A model generated the notes under the pieces. That model saw nothing but the letters and a program-made list of their open reading frames with translations, was not told where the DNA came from and ran no database searches. Shown here piece by piece: positions 32,365 through 41,458 of a DNA stretch of 64,000 bases (position 1 is its first letter; each line of letters opens with the position of its first letter). A program made the translations under genes and the position numbers. The stretch spans positions 62,001-126,000 of the forward strand of contig DATMBG010000006.1 of assembly GCA_035559535.1 (NCBI GenBank), given 5' to 3'. Source of the stretch: Candidatus Limnocylindrales bacterium. Its GTDB lineage: Bacteria; Moduliflexota; Moduliflexia; Moduliflexales; JAUQPW01.

Positions 32365-34209
32365 TTAATGCGCCCCTTTGGCTGTGGTTGTTTCCAATCG
32401 CCGATCTTGAGGCAGCCAGTCTTCGGCTACTTCAGGGGAGCTATACTCATAGGGGCCCCTATAGACTGTGGGAATTTTATCGAAATTACCATGGGGAGGG
32501 GGTGAAGGGGTTGTCCACTCCAAAGTATTGGCATGCCAGGGATTTCGATCCGCCCGTTTTCCGGCGAACAAACTCCAGATGAAATTAAACAGGAAAATAA
32601 GCTGAACGGCCCCCAGGCAGAAAGCACTTATGCTGATAAACACATTAATAGGTTGGAGGGGATGTAAGAATTCATACTGCATGGGGTTGAAGATCCGGCG
32701 CATATGTCCACCCACACCCAGAATATGCATGGGGAAGAAGGTTGCATTGAAGAAGATGAAGGTGAGAATTGCATGGATTTTTCCCAGGGTTTCGTTCATC
32801 ATACGACCGAACATTTTGGGGAACCAGTAAGTAATAGCGGCGAAAATAGCAAAGATAATTCCGGCAACCACGTAGTGGAAATGAGCGACAATATAATAGG
32901 TATCATGGATGAAGATATCTACCGGTGTTGAAGCCATAAAGATCCCGCTTAATCCACCGATAACGAAATTGGACACGAAGGCAAGGCCAAAAAGCATAGG
33001 GGTTGTAAATCGAATAGATCCTCCCCACAGGGTACCTAACCAGTTAAAGGTTTTGATGGCCGAAGGAACGGCAATGACCATGGTGGTCATCATGAAAGTA
33101 GCCCCAATGAGGGGATTCATGCCGCTGACAAACATATGATGACCCCAGACGACCCAGGAGAGGAAAGCAATGGCCGTCATGGCAAATACCATCCCCCGAT
33201 AGCCGAAGATTGGTTTACGGGAAAAAACAGACAGAACTTCCGAAGTAACCCCCATGGCGGGAAGAACTAGAATGTAAACTTCGGGGTGACCGAAGAACCA
33301 GAAGAGGTGTTGCCAGAGGATAGGCTCCCCACCTCCTTCTGGAAGGAAGAAATGGGTTCCAAGCATACGATCAAACAGTAGCATAGCCAGGGCTGAAGTT
33401 AACACCGGAAGGGCCAGCAGAAGGAGAATGGCTGTAATGAAAAGGGACCAGGTTATCAGCGGCATTCGGAAAAAGGTCATCCCAGGGGCCCGCATGTTGA
33501 TGATGGTGGTAATATAATTAATGGATCCCATAAGCGAAGAGATACCCATGACAATAAGGCTGATACACCATAGATTCTGTCCCCAATTTACACCTGTATA
33601 TTCCACTTTAGCCGTAAGTGGTGCATAGGAGGTCCAACCTGCTGCTGCAGGCCCGCCTGGGACAAAAAGACTTGCTAACATGATAATACCGGATAGAAGG
33701 CCAACCCAGAAGGAAAGCATATTAAGAGTCGGGAAGGCCATATCCCGGGCCCCAATGGTAAGGGGAATAAGAAAGTTTCCAAAACCACCGACCATAATAG
33801 GCATGACCACGAAGAAGATCATCAATGTGGCATGCATGGTAAAGAGGGAATTATAGAGCGGTGCGGTGATGGCACCCATGGGCATGTTTTTGGTTAACCA
33901 GTTTTGTTCGCTTTCGGGTTTCGATAACCATTCGGCCCAGGTTTGATCCATGCTTGTTTTGGGCTCCCCGGTATCGATAAATTCTTTTGAAGCGCCGATG
34001 ATCGGTAGTGGTTTTTCAGGAAAGGCCAGTTCCCATCGGATTAACATGGCCATTAATCCCCCGATGATTAACATGAACAAACCCATAAAGAGGAACTGCC
34101 GACCTATCATCTTATGGTCGGTTGAAAAGATGTATGTGCGCACAAAGCCAGGATGAGCATGGGCTTCATGCACTTCATGCGTACCTTTGGCTGCTCTGGA
34201 TTCACTCAT
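32365..34209 (-). CDS. ctaD: Cytochrome c oxidase subunit I (A1-type heme-copper oxidase)
   Basis: This 614-residue protein has twelve or more membrane segments. It shows the low-spin heme His in LFTMHATLMIFF, the CuB/Tyr site FFGHPEVYILVLP (with the A1-type Glu and cross-linked Tyr), the CuB histidines in VWGHHMFVSG, the K-channel lysine in PSAIKTFNWLGTLWGGS, and the heme a3/a ligands in DTYYIVAHFHYV. GARDMAFPTLN is present as in D-channel enzymes. It reduces O2 to water and pumps protons. A longer loop (about 65-110, SKEFIDTGEPKTSMDQTWAE) precedes helix II. It follows subunit II on the same strand. Confidence 0.97.
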   Translation of the reverse strand: MSESRAAKGTHEVHEAHAHPGFVRTYIFSTDHKMIGRQFLFMGLFMLIIGGLMAMLIRWELAFPEKPLPIIGASKEFIDTGEPKTSMDQTWAEWLSKPESEQNWLTKNMPMGAITAPLYNSLFTMHATLMIFFVVMPIMVGGFGNFLIPLTIGARDMAFPTLNMLSFWVGLLSGIIMLASLFVPGGPAAAGWTSYAPLTAKVEYTGVNWGQNLWCISLIVMGISSLMGSINYITTIINMRAPGMTFFRMPLITWSLFITAILLLLALPVLTSALAMLLFDRMLGTHFFLPEGGGEPILWQHLFWFFGHPEVYILVLPAMGVTSEVLSVFSRKPIFGYRGMVFAMTAIAFLSWVVWGHHMFVSGMNPLIGATFMMTTMVIAVPSAIKTFNWLGTLWGGSIRFTTPMLFGLAFVSNFVIGGLSGIFMASTPVDIFIHDTYYIVAHFHYVVAGIIFAIFAAITYWFPKMFGRMMNETLGKIHAILTFIFFNATFFPMHILGVGGHMRRIFNPMQYEFLHPLQPINVFISISAFCLGAVQLIFLFNFIWSLFAGKRADRNPWHANTLEWTTPSPPPHGNFDKIPTVYRGPYEYSSPEVAEDWLPQDRRLETTTAKGAH

Positions 34210-34439
34210 CGTTTGTTTTTAGTTAGAGGGTTGTAAAGCGAAACGTCACTTCATACTCAGCAAAATCCTCTGAAACGGCGTTTCCCCTTACAACCCCTTA
34301 TCTCTGGTTCATCAACCCAAGCACCGCTTAACCATCCCGTCCACTGCAAAAACAACCAGAGAGGCAAAGATGGTTTAGATTCTTGGTTAAAGTTGGTTCT
34401 GTTTTCTTTGGCACAGGTCCTACACCTTTCCTGAGCAGG

Positions 34440-35135
34440 TTATTGCGCTTTTTCAGTCGAGGGCCATTTTTCCTTGACCCACGCAGCATACTCCTCAGGC
34501 GTATGGACGATTAAAGAACCGAGCATTCCGGAATGTCCAATTCCACAAAGTTCTGCACAAGGAAGTGGATATCTACCCGGTTTAGTCGCCTGAAACCAGG
34601 CCAAAATGGTCCGTCCAGGTAAAACATCTTGTTTTAAACGCAGGTGGGGAAGGAAGAAGCTATGGATAACATCCTTTCCTACCAACTCAACTCGAACTAC
34701 TTTATTAACCGGAACATGGATTTCATCCAGTATCGCCGGATCTCCGGGACGTGGAAGATCATCTTCTGTTCCAAACTTCCCGTCAGGTCCCGGGTAAGTA
34801 ATATCCCAGTTGAACTGCTTGGCAAGAACCCGAATCTGTACCTCTCCAGGCGGTATGTTCATTTTGATGTGACTCCAGGCTGCTTGGCTCTTGAATGCCA
34901 GCAAAATCAAAATGATTGCCGGAATAGCGGTCCAGATAATCTCGAGGGTGGTACTTCCATGGGTATAAATCGCCCGACGTCCCTCTTGATAGCGGTACTT
35001 AATAAGAAACACAATCATGGCTACCGTGACCAGCAGGAAAACAATTCCCGTAATATAGTAGATAAGATAGAAAAGGGAATCCACTTCCTTCCCGTACGTG
35101 GATACATCTTCTGGAAGCCAATTTAACATCCGCAT
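34440..35135 (-). CDS. ctaC: Cytochrome c oxidase subunit II (CuA)
   Basis: From ATG 35135 (MRMLNWLPEDVSTYGKEVD) this is 231 residues; the frame opens further upstream but the AAAGGATAG site fits this start. Two membrane helices (about 20-44 and 63-82) precede the cupredoxin domain. The CuA site is complete: HSFFLPHLR (His) and CAELCGIGHSGM (two Cys, His, Met). No cytochrome c domain is fused, so the enzyme is aa3 rather than caa3 type. It is the first gene of the oxidase cluster. The ribosome binding site lies inside an inverted repeat that could hide it. Confidence 0.95.
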   Translation of the reverse strand: MRMLNWLPEDVSTYGKEVDSLFYLIYYITGIVFLLVTVAMIVFLIKYRYQEGRRAIYTHGSTTLEIIWTAIPAIILILLAFKSQAAWSHIKMNIPPGEVQIRVLAKQFNWDITYPGPDGKFGTEDDLPRPGDPAILDEIHVPVNKVVRVELVGKDVIHSFFLPHLRLKQDVLPGRTILAWFQATKPGRYPLPCAELCGIGHSGMLGSLIVHTPEEYAAWVKEKWPSTEKAQ

Positions 35136-35138
35136 TTT

Positions 35139-35234
35139 TCTATCCTTTCCACGGTTCTCGTTTTGTATCTGAAGCACAAGCCTCAACTCCCATAGGGCTT
35201 ACCTCAATCTCTACCAAAACCGTGGAAGGATAGA
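35139..35234 (-). promoter_or_regulatory. Leader hairpin that would sequester the ctaC ribosome binding site
   Basis: In minus-sense RNA, TCTATCCTTCCACGGTT (35218-35234) is complementary to AACCGTGGAAAGGATAGA (35139-35156) with one bulged A and a 61-base loop. The second arm contains the AAAGGATAG site four bases before the ATG. Folding would block translation initiation. The trigger, if any, is unknown. Confidence 0.6.
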
Positions 35235-35338
35235 TATAAGAAATCACTTCGGGGCTTTGAATTCGATAAATTTTAGCTTCGGTAAGAAACGTCTTTGCCG
35301 AAAAGCCTAGAAGAACCTTACACTTAGGATACGAAATA

Positions 35339-35367
35339 ATACTAGGAATTAGGTTCTACTTTGTCAA
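35339..35367 (-). promoter_or_regulatory. Sigma-70-type promoter of the oxidase cluster
   Basis: In minus sense TTGACA, 17 bases, TAGTAT. Transcription from about 35332 gives a leader near 200 bases that includes the ctaC hairpin. Confidence 0.75.
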
Positions 35368-35404
35368 GAGAATATTTGTCTAGAACATCGAAAGTTAATT
35401 TAAA

Positions 35405-36406
35405 TTACTGCCATTCTCGAATAAATTTCTCAGCCATTAAAACATCCTCTCGACTCCCGATGATAAGAGGAACTCTTTGATGAAGTTCTGTAGGCTGAAT
35501 ATCTAGAATTCTTTCGTATCCTGTACTGGCCAATCCCCCCGCTTGCTCTATAAGGTAGGCCATAGGAGCCGCCTCATAAAGAAGTCTCAGTTTCCCCTTT
35601 GGGTTTTTACTATCCGCAGGATATAGGAAAATACCCCCATAGAGAAGATTACGATGAAAATCTGCAACTAACGATCCAATATAACGGGAGGAATAGGGAC
35701 GATCCGTTTTCTTATCTTCTTCTTTTAAATAGTTGATATAATTCTGAACCCCTTTTCCCCAACGGTTAGAATTCCCTTCATTAATACTATAAATTTTTCC
35801 CTTCTCAGGTATTCGGATGTTTTTATGGGAGAGAAGAAACTCTCCAACGGTCGGATCCAGAGTAAATCCGTGCACCCCATGACCCGTGCTATAAACCATC
35901 ATGGTACTGGACCCATAAAGAATATACCCGGCTCCTACTTGCTTATATCCTGGCTGGAGGACATCTTCTAAGGTCCCCCTTCCTTCCTTGGTAATTCTCC
36001 GATGAATAGAGAAAATGGTTCCGACACTGACATTGGCATCGATATTAGAAGAACCATCCAAAGGATCCAAAAGAACAATATATTTTCCCAGGGGGTATCC
36101 ATCTGGAATTGGGATCAAATCGGCTTCCTCCTCTGAGGCCAGAGCACATACATGGCCAGAACGCCCTAAAATTTCTAAGAGTACGTTATGGGCAAATTCA
36201 TCCAGTTTGGTGACCTTCTCCCCTTGAACGTTCTCCGTCCCTGTGAATCCTAATATATTGGTTAGACCGGCTCTCCTGACTTCTCGGGTGATAACTTTGG
36301 CTGCCAGGGTAATCGTCGATAAAAGGTCTGAGAATTCTCCTGTAGCACCTGGAATTTCCCTTTGTTGCTCTAAAATATACCGGGATATTGTCATGATTGG
36401 TTTCAT
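35405..36406 (-). CDS. fbp: Fructose-1,6-bisphosphatase, class I
   Basis: From ATG 36406 ([16 protein letters not shown]) this is 333 residues, the usual class I length; the open frame extends 32 codons upstream through a hairpin and is not family-like. Metal and active-site motifs are [27 protein letters not shown] (the class I signature) and [13 protein letters not shown] near the C-terminus. It removes the C1 phosphate of fructose 1,6-bisphosphate in gluconeogenesis or the pentose cycle. It stands alone, between the oxidase promoter and a divergent MBL-fold gene. Confidence 0.95.
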   Translation of the reverse strand: MKPIMTISRYILEQQREIPGATGEFSDLLSTITLAAKVITREVRRAGLTNILGFTGTENVQGEKVTKLDEFAHNVLLEILGRSGHVCALASEEEADLIPIPDGYPLGKYIVLLDPLDGSSNIDANVSVGTIFSIHRRITKEGRGTLEDVLQPGYKQVGAGYILYGSSTMMVYSTGHGVHGFTLDPTVGEFLLSHKNIRIPEKGKIYSINEGNSNRWGKGVQNYINYLKEEDKKTDRPYSSRYIGSLVADFHRNLLYGGIFLYPADSKNPKGKLRLLYEAAPMAYLIEQAGGLASTGYERILDIQPTELHQRVPLIIGSREDVLMAEKFIREWQ

Positions 36407-36414
36407 ATTAAAAT

Positions 36415-36452
36415 CGACGCAAAGCCCCGACTTTGCCGGGAAAAAAGCGTCG
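36415..36452 (-). repeat. Leader hairpin before fbp
   Basis: CGACGC and GCGTCG enclose an inner CCCGACTTTGCCGGG hairpin, ending nine bases before the fbp ATG. It could affect initiation. Confidence 0.55.
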
Positions 36453-36648
36453 CCTCCTTGAGACCTTAGTAACCTTAAGCCTGTCCTTCGATAACCAGGC
36501 ATATACTTTTATGCGACGTTTGTCAAAGAAAAAGTGGTTTTAATCAGCAGGATCCGGGTTGAGAGTCTTTTTGAAAGACCTGGATTCAAAAAGAGTCAAA
36601 TATAATTAAAAATTTTTATTTTGGAAGGCGAAAGATAGGTTTTTCTCC

Positions 36649-36676
36649 TTGACAAGGGGGAGGGTTTTTATATGCT
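36649..36676 (+). promoter_or_regulatory. Sigma-70-type promoter for the MBL-fold gene
   Basis: TTGACA, 16 bases, TATGCT, about 58 bases before the ATG. Confidence 0.65.
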
Positions 36677-36733
36677 TTAATAGCAGTAAACTTTTTGGAT
36701 CCTGACTCCAAACTCTTCACCTAGAGGTGCTCC

Positions 36734-37537
36734 ATGACAACCAACATATTTGATATCTTACCTCCTTCAACGGATAGGATTTGTGAAATTTATGCTCTAA
36801 AACTTGGGGAGATTACACGGGATACTTCCTTCGTTGTTTATCTCACCGATTTTGGCGTTCCCATCACTACGTTTTATTATGTTTGGTGCATTAAAGGATC
36901 TGATGGGATAGTCCTGGTAGATACGGGATTTACTTCAAAAATTCCCCAAAGTCAGGCCGTTCGTAACCTCACCAGTCCTGTAGATCAACTGGCTAAAATC
37001 GGAGTAGATGCCAAAGAAATTTCCACAGTGATCATCAGCCATCTTCACTGGGATCATGCTGGAGGATGTAACTTTTTTCCTAAAGCTACTTTTTATATCC
37101 AAAGGCGAGAATTTGAATTTTTTACCGAGAATCCTTTAAGTAAATATAAACCTTTCACAAAGGTTACTTATCAAGAAGGCTTGGAACAACTGGTTAAGCT
37201 TAAGGAAGCTGGACGGGTGAAGTTAGTGGAGGGTGCCGCTCCTATCGCTCCGGGTATTTCTGTGATGTTAGCTCCAGGACATACGCCAGGTCTTATGGTA
37301 ACCCTGGTAAACACGGCCCGGGGAATTGCTGCCATTAGCTCGGATTGTGGCCATCTATTTCGGAACTTCGAAGAGGAAATACCCTCCAGTATTATTACCG
37401 ATATGATAACCTGGCTGGAGAGTTACCGACGAATCAAGGGGGTTGTCTCGGCTCCGGACCTCATCTTTCCCGGTCATGATGCCCTGATGATAACCCGGTA
37501 TCCTCGTGTAGCAGAGGGAGTTTCCAAATTGGTATAG
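36734..37537 (+). CDS. MBL-fold hydrolase of the N-acyl homoserine lactonase-like group
   Basis: This 267-residue protein has the metallo-beta-lactamase dinuclear metal motif SHLHWDHAGG (H103, H105, D107, H108). It also has a later His in LAPGHTPG, an Asp in ISSDCGH and a final His in FPGHDA. The layout resembles AHL lactonases (AttM/AiiA group), which open the lactone ring of quorum-sensing signals, but the same group contains other lactonases and esterases. An AGAGGTG site precedes the ATG. It has its own promoter and is divergent from fbp. No LuxI or LuxR gene is in the window. Confidence 0.82.
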   Translation: MTTNIFDILPPSTDRICEIYALKLGEITRDTSFVVYLTDFGVPITTFYYVWCIKGSDGIVLVDTGFTSKIPQSQAVRNLTSPVDQLAKIGVDAKEISTVIISHLHWDHAGGCNFFPKATFYIQRREFEFFTENPLSKYKPFTKVTYQEGLEQLVKLKEAGRVKLVEGAAPIAPGISVMLAPGHTPGLMVTLVNTARGIAAISSDCGHLFRNFEEEIPSSIITDMITWLESYRRIKGVVSAPDLIFPGHDALMITRYPRVAEGVSKLV

Positions 37538-37541
37538 AACC

Positions 37542-37566
37542 TGGGGGTAGCCACAGGCTACCCCCA
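37542..37566. terminator. Hairpin between convergent genes, probable bidirectional terminator
   Basis: TGGGGGTAGCC, three-base loop, GGCTACCCCCA. It lies five bases after the MBL-fold stop and before the 3' end of the CusF-like gene. No T tract follows. Confidence 0.6.
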
Positions 37567-37584
37567 CGGCCATTGAACAGGAGG

Positions 37585-37875
37585 TTATTGCTGTTTCTTT
37601 TCCTCTTTTTTCTCCATACCTCCTTTAGAGAAAGATAAATTTACCGTAATGGTATCACCTTCCTTAAGGTCTTTAATCTCAGCGGGAGGAAAATGTACGT
37701 CTAAGGTGCCCGCCCCGGTCTTTACGCTCACCATACCGGTATTGTGATCAATCTTGGTGATCGTACCGCTCATGCTGTGTTCCCCATGTTTCTTTTCCGG
37801 CTCAGCCGATAAGGCAGGAATGGCACTACCGATTACAAAAATAACGGCTATTAAAAGAGCTAAAACTTTCTTCAT
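37585..37875 (-). CDS. Secreted CusF-like copper-binding-type protein
   Basis: From ATG 37875 this is 96 residues with signal peptide MKKVLALLIAVIFVIGSAIP and cleavage after ALSA. The mature part has a His-rich start (EKKHGEHSM) then a small beta-barrel-like domain (GTITKIDHNTGMVSVKTGAG, LKEGDTITVNLSF) resembling CusF/DUF-type periplasmic OB-fold proteins. CusF proteins bind Cu(I)/Ag(I). The canonical Trp and paired Met ligands are not clearly present, so metal binding is uncertain. A 13-bp inverted repeat upstream may be an operator. Confidence 0.65.
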   Translation of the reverse strand: MKKVLALLIAVIFVIGSAIPALSAEPEKKHGEHSMSGTITKIDHNTGMVSVKTGAGTLDVHFPPAEIKDLKEGDTITVNLSFSKGGMEKKEEKKQQ

Positions 37876-37889
37876 GCCTTTTTGTTTAC

Positions 37890-37926
37890 AAAACTTACTA
37901 TTGTCTGAGATTAAATAGTAAGTTTT
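37890..37926 (-). promoter_or_regulatory. 13-bp inverted repeat upstream of the CusF-like gene
   Basis: AAAACTTACTATT and AATAGTAAGTTTT are perfect inverted repeats with an 11-base loop, beginning 15 bases before the ATG. It may be an operator or a leader hairpin. Confidence 0.5.
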
Positions 37927-37935
37927 GAAGGGCAC

Positions 37936-38346
37936 TCCTAGTTGCCCGGAAAGATAACCCTATTCTCTAAAAAGGACCTTCTTAGCAGCTCACTTTTTAA
38001 ATTATGAAACAAATCTTAAAAACGTCAAGTACTCTTCAATAATTTCTTAATCCCTATCAAGTTTTAGATTAAAAAGTTAAGGCTCTTTCAATAAAGAAAG
38101 ACTGGGACAGGTGAAAAACTTGTCTTATCCGTTTAATACTCAATCTGGATAGAAATATCCTATGACCCATGGAGTGATCCCCCCAGGATCTCCCCTAAAC
38201 CGAGGAGTCATCATGCGATGTTTCAACGTAAAAATGGTATAAGGCCCATACCCATAATGAAGGATCTCTGATAAATCCCCGGTTATCCAGATCTGCTGAA
38301 GCGATATATGAAAATAACTTTTAAGTCTATAAGAAATTATATCCCT
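37936..38346. other. Intergenic gap with a possible coding remnant
   Basis: At about 38144-38346 the minus strand stays open in the frame of the RmlD-like gene after its stop. It reads with a protein-like composition (GYGPYTIFTLKHRMMTPRF, then PGGITPWVIGYFYPD) but has no start codon with a binding site. It may be a decayed gene end. The rest shows nothing recognisable. Confidence 0.3.
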
Positions 38347-39279
38347 TTAATCAGAATTTTTAGGAGCGAAGGATTCTCCCTGGTCCTCCTGGTATAATTT
38401 TTTAAGACCTTCCTCTACATCCGATAGGGTAAAGCTTAAAAGGTTCTGGATTTTATTAATGGAAAAAGAGCAGTCGGCAGGCATATTGACCGTTAAGACA
38501 CTGGCCATGGAAGCCGGTTCTATAAGGTGGATAGGGTATCCATAGAGTTCGGCAAATTTCTTTCCGAATTCGTATCGTGTAATCCGCTCCCTTCCACCCA
38601 GATGAAATATCTCCCGTTTTGTAGAAATGGTAGCCACCTCCTTTAAAGCCTCAACAGCTTCAGAAACCAACAGGGGAGTCCTATATTGATCGGTAAATAA
38701 CTTCGTTTTACCTCCCTGGGTCCAGGTTTTTCGTAACCAGTCCAGAAAACTTTCGCTAAAACTATTGCCAAAACCGTACATTAAAGATATCCGTATGATA
38801 AGATAGTCCGGAGCATTTTCGGCTGTTACCACTTCTCCAAGTAGCTTGGTTTCCCCGTAAAAATTTAAAGGATCCGGAAGGTCGGTTTCTTTATAGAAAC
38901 TCCGTTTTCCATTAAAAACCAGGTCTGTGGAAACATAAATAAAGCGGCTATTTTTGGGAGATTCGAGGATTAGATTTCGAGTTCCCTCTACATTGATTCG
39001 ATAGGCCGATTCCTTATCTTTTTCACATACCTCTACCCTAGCAAGGGCTGCCGTATGGAAAATCAGATCAGGTTGGACTTTTTTCAGGACCTCCCGGACC
39101 TCACCTTTATCTGAGATATTTAACTTTAAAGTTTTAACCCTTTCCATTTGGAAAGGGTGATGGTAATAACCGGCGAAAACCCGGTAGTGATCTTTTAAAG
39201 CCTTTACCAGATTCCATCCGAGGAATCCACTCCCTCCGGTTACGAATACAGTTTTAGCGGGCTCTTTGTTTTCGTTCAT
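38347..39279 (-). CDS. RmlD-like NAD(P)-dependent sugar reductase/SDR
   Basis: This 310-residue protein has the Rossmann motif VFVTGGSGFLGWNLVKAL (12-29), HTAALARVEVCE, YVSTDLVFNG and the catalytic NFYGETKLLGE (Tyr and Lys in place). The C-terminal pattern matches the RmlD substrate-binding family (dTDP-4-dehydrorhamnose reductase), which makes dTDP-rhamnose. No rmlA, rmlB or rmlC gene is adjacent, so the precise substrate is open; some family members act on other deoxy-sugars or as MAT2B-like proteins. It is divergent from dprA. Confidence 0.8.
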   Translation of the reverse strand: MNENKEPAKTVFVTGGSGFLGWNLVKALKDHYRVFAGYYHHPFQMERVKTLKLNISDKGEVREVLKKVQPDLIFHTAALARVEVCEKDKESAYRINVEGTRNLILESPKNSRFIYVSTDLVFNGKRSFYKETDLPDPLNFYGETKLLGEVVTAENAPDYLIIRISLMYGFGNSFSESFLDWLRKTWTQGGKTKLFTDQYRTPLLVSEAVEALKEVATISTKREIFHLGGRERITRYEFGKKFAELYGYPIHLIEPASMASVLTVNMPADCSFSINKIQNLLSFTLSDVEEGLKKLYQEDQGESFAPKNSD

Positions 39280-39437
39280 AGAGTGAGGAGCCTCCTTTTT
39301 CTTCTGGGGATTTTATAAAGTAAAATCTATTCTATGGGGTAAGGTACGTTCTAAATCTTAGATAGCCATAAAAATGTATTGACATTGGGTTAATCCCCTG
39401 GAAAGATAAAGCGTCTATTATAGTGAATTTGGAGAAA

Positions 39438-40643
39438 ATGGGCATGGAAGATAATAGAATTTATTGGTTGGCCTTAAGTCTCGTACAAGGGGTAGGAGCT
39501 ATCCTCTTCAAACGATTAATAGAAGCCTTCGGCTCCCCACGTAATGTTTTTGAGGCTTCTCCAGAGGCCCTTCAACAGGTAGACGGCGTTGGGGCTAAAA
39601 CGGCCCATCATATTAAAACGTTCTTCAAAACAGATATCCTCAGAAAACAGCTTCAACTTTTAGAGAAACATCGGGTTCAGATTGTAACCCTTAGCGACTC
39701 AAACTACCCGGAGCTCTTAAGAAATATTTTCGATCCGCCTCCTGTTCTATATGTGAAAGGAACTTTCTCAGAAAGGGACCAGTTGGCCGTTGCCGTAGTT
39801 GGTTCGAGGAAATCTTCTTCATATGGGCGATTAACCGCCGAAAAGATCTGTTTAGATTTGGTTTCCAGGGGTGTCACCATTGTAAGTGGATTGGCCAGGG
39901 GAATCGATAGTTTTGCCCATCGGGGGGCCTTAAAGGGAGGGGGAAGAACTATTGCAGTTCTTGGAAATGGAGTTGATTGCATTTATCCACGGGAAAATCG
40001 AAGGTTATACGAAGCGATTGTGGAAAAGGGAGCGGTAATTTCTGAGTTTCCTTTAGGAACTCCGCCGGATCGAAAGAATTTCCCGGTTCGAAATCGAATT
40101 ATTAGTGGGCTGAGCCTGGGTGTTGTGGTAGTAGAAGCCGGTGATCAAAGTGGAGCTTTGATCACAGCCGACCAGGCCCTCGAGCAAGGGCGTGAAGTCC
40201 TGGCTATTCCCGGGAACGTTTCTTCCTACACCAGTCGAGGGACCCACCGTTTGATCAAGCAAGGTGCTAAATTAGTAGAAACTGCAGAAGATATTCTGGA
40301 AGAGCTTTCTCTATCCCGTATAGGGGCTGGAACCCAAATCCAACCTCTGCTTTCAAACTCTTCTCGCTCCATCCCACCCCATTCCCCCGAGCGAAAAGGG
40401 ATGATCTCTTCTTCACCCTTTCTTAAAGGTCTTAAAGGAGAAACGACTCCTCCCCTGGAAGATCTTACAGAAGATGAGAAGTCGGTCTATGCAGTCATCG
40501 GTTCTGAACCTTTGCACGTAGATGAAATTGTTCATCGCCTTCAACGTCCAGCAGGATTTGTGTTGGGAGTTCTCATGATGTTAGAGATGAAAAACAAAAT
40601 CAAGCAGCTTTCCGGCAAGATGTTTATACGAAATGACTTCTAA
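39438..40643 (+). CDS. dprA: DNA-processing protein DprA/Smf
   Basis: From ATG 39438 with GGAG close upstream (ATG 39444 is also possible), about 401 residues. There is an N-terminal SAM/HhH-like part (VDGVGAKTAHHIK), the Rossmann DprA core with VAVVGSRKSSSYG, IVSGLARGIDSFAHRGAL, AVLGNGVDCIYPREN, PVRNRIISGLSLGVVVVEA and GALITADQALEQGREVLAIPG, then a C-terminal winged helix (DEIVHRLQRPAGFVLGVL). A low-complexity linker of about 40 residues (PPHSPERKGMISSSP) separates core and winged helix. It loads RecA on incoming single strands during transformation. dprA, topA, xerC and hslUV are neighbours in many bacteria. Confidence 0.95.
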   Translation: MGMEDNRIYWLALSLVQGVGAILFKRLIEAFGSPRNVFEASPEALQQVDGVGAKTAHHIKTFFKTDILRKQLQLLEKHRVQIVTLSDSNYPELLRNIFDPPPVLYVKGTFSERDQLAVAVVGSRKSSSYGRLTAEKICLDLVSRGVTIVSGLARGIDSFAHRGALKGGGRTIAVLGNGVDCIYPRENRRLYEAIVEKGAVISEFPLGTPPDRKNFPVRNRIISGLSLGVVVVEAGDQSGALITADQALEQGREVLAIPGNVSSYTSRGTHRLIKQGAKLVETAEDILEELSLSRIGAGTQIQPLLSNSSRSIPPHSPERKGMISSSPFLKGLKGETTPPLEDLTEDEKSVYAVIGSEPLHVDEIVHRLQRPAGFVLGVLMMLEMKNKIKQLSGKMFIRNDF

Positions 40644-41048
40644 AAAAGTGTGGGGGTATGAAAGTATGGAAGGATATCCTTCCACACTCCCATACCCCCA
40701 CACTCCCATACTCCTATATCCCCTCCACTTCTATCGGGTTAAAGCCTACTATTTCGAATAATAGTTATCTCTCCGACATTTGACATTGTTTGATAGCCGG
40801 GTGTAAGGTAGAAGATCCAACATTTTCTCAGAGGTTACTTAAAAAAGCATTTTTTACCCCTTCAGAGGTTTTGTTCTACCTCTAGGGGGTCTTCCTTTCT
40901 GTAAGCTGTCCTCGTTATAGGGCAGAGGAATAGACTTTGCAAAAAGTAATAACTGAGTCTCCGATAAGCATCTCTAGGGTTAGGAGAAAGTCCTCGAGGG
41001 TTTCTTTAGAAGTTTTATTTTTAAAAATATGGGAGGAGAGATAAATAT
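40644..41048. other. Intergenic gap with one palindromic repeat
   Basis: At 40648-40720 GTGTGGGGGTATGAAAGTAT is followed by complementary ACTCCCATACCCCCACACTC units ('GTATGGGAG' family). The remainder up to the GGGAGGAGAG site at about 41030 holds no gene I can see. Confidence 0.6.
40648..40720. repeat. 'GTATGGGAG' palindromic repeat after dprA
   Basis: Two complementary arms of about 30 bases lie five bases after the dprA stop and could act as a terminator. Confidence 0.75.
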
Positions 41049-41456
41049 ATGGCAGAAAATAAGATATCAAGGGCTGAATCCGGTTTTGATTTAGGACAGC
41101 TCATTCAAAAACTTTTTCAAGATCTTTCCCGATTAATGCAAAACGAGGTTCAACTTCTGAAGATAGAGCTTGAAGAAGATGTGTCCAAGTTGATGAGGGG
41201 AAGCATTCTCCTGATAATCGGGGCGGTTTTTGGATTTTTTGCCTTTGGGGTTTTGACGGTTACCTTGATTGCGTTATTAATGAAGGTCCTTCATAGTTTG
41301 ATTTGGTCAAGTCTTATAGTAGGAATGGTCTACCTTATTATAGGCTATATTTTAATAGAGATAGGAAAAACTAAGGCCCGGCAAGCAACTCCTGTATTAA
41401 ATGAGAGTATAAAGGAGTTGCAAAAAGATAAGGACGTCATAGGAAAGGAATTATAA
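41049..41456 (+). CDS. YqjE/holin-superfamily-6-like membrane protein
   Basis: This 135-residue protein has an N-terminal amphipathic helix (LIQKLFQDLSRLMQNEVQLL), then two membrane segments (about 52-76 and 80-104) and a charged tail. The pattern LxQxExxLLKxELEE before a two-helix hairpin is that of the Phage_holin_3_6/YqjE family. Despite the family name these are ordinary chromosomal inner-membrane proteins, not lysis holins. A strong GGGAGGAGAG site precedes the ATG. The next gene begins two bases after its stop, as with the yqjE/yqjD type pairs. Confidence 0.78.
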   Translation: MAENKISRAESGFDLGQLIQKLFQDLSRLMQNEVQLLKIELEEDVSKLMRGSILLIIGAVFGFFAFGVLTVTLIALLMKVLHSLIWSSLIVGMVYLIIGYILIEIGKTKARQATPVLNESIKELQKDKDVIGKEL

Positions 41457-41458
41457 TT

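Noticed and set aside
41049-41456. Prophage remnant because of holin similarity
   Set aside because: The YqjE/holin-6 family is chromosomal in most bacteria, and no other phage gene is present.
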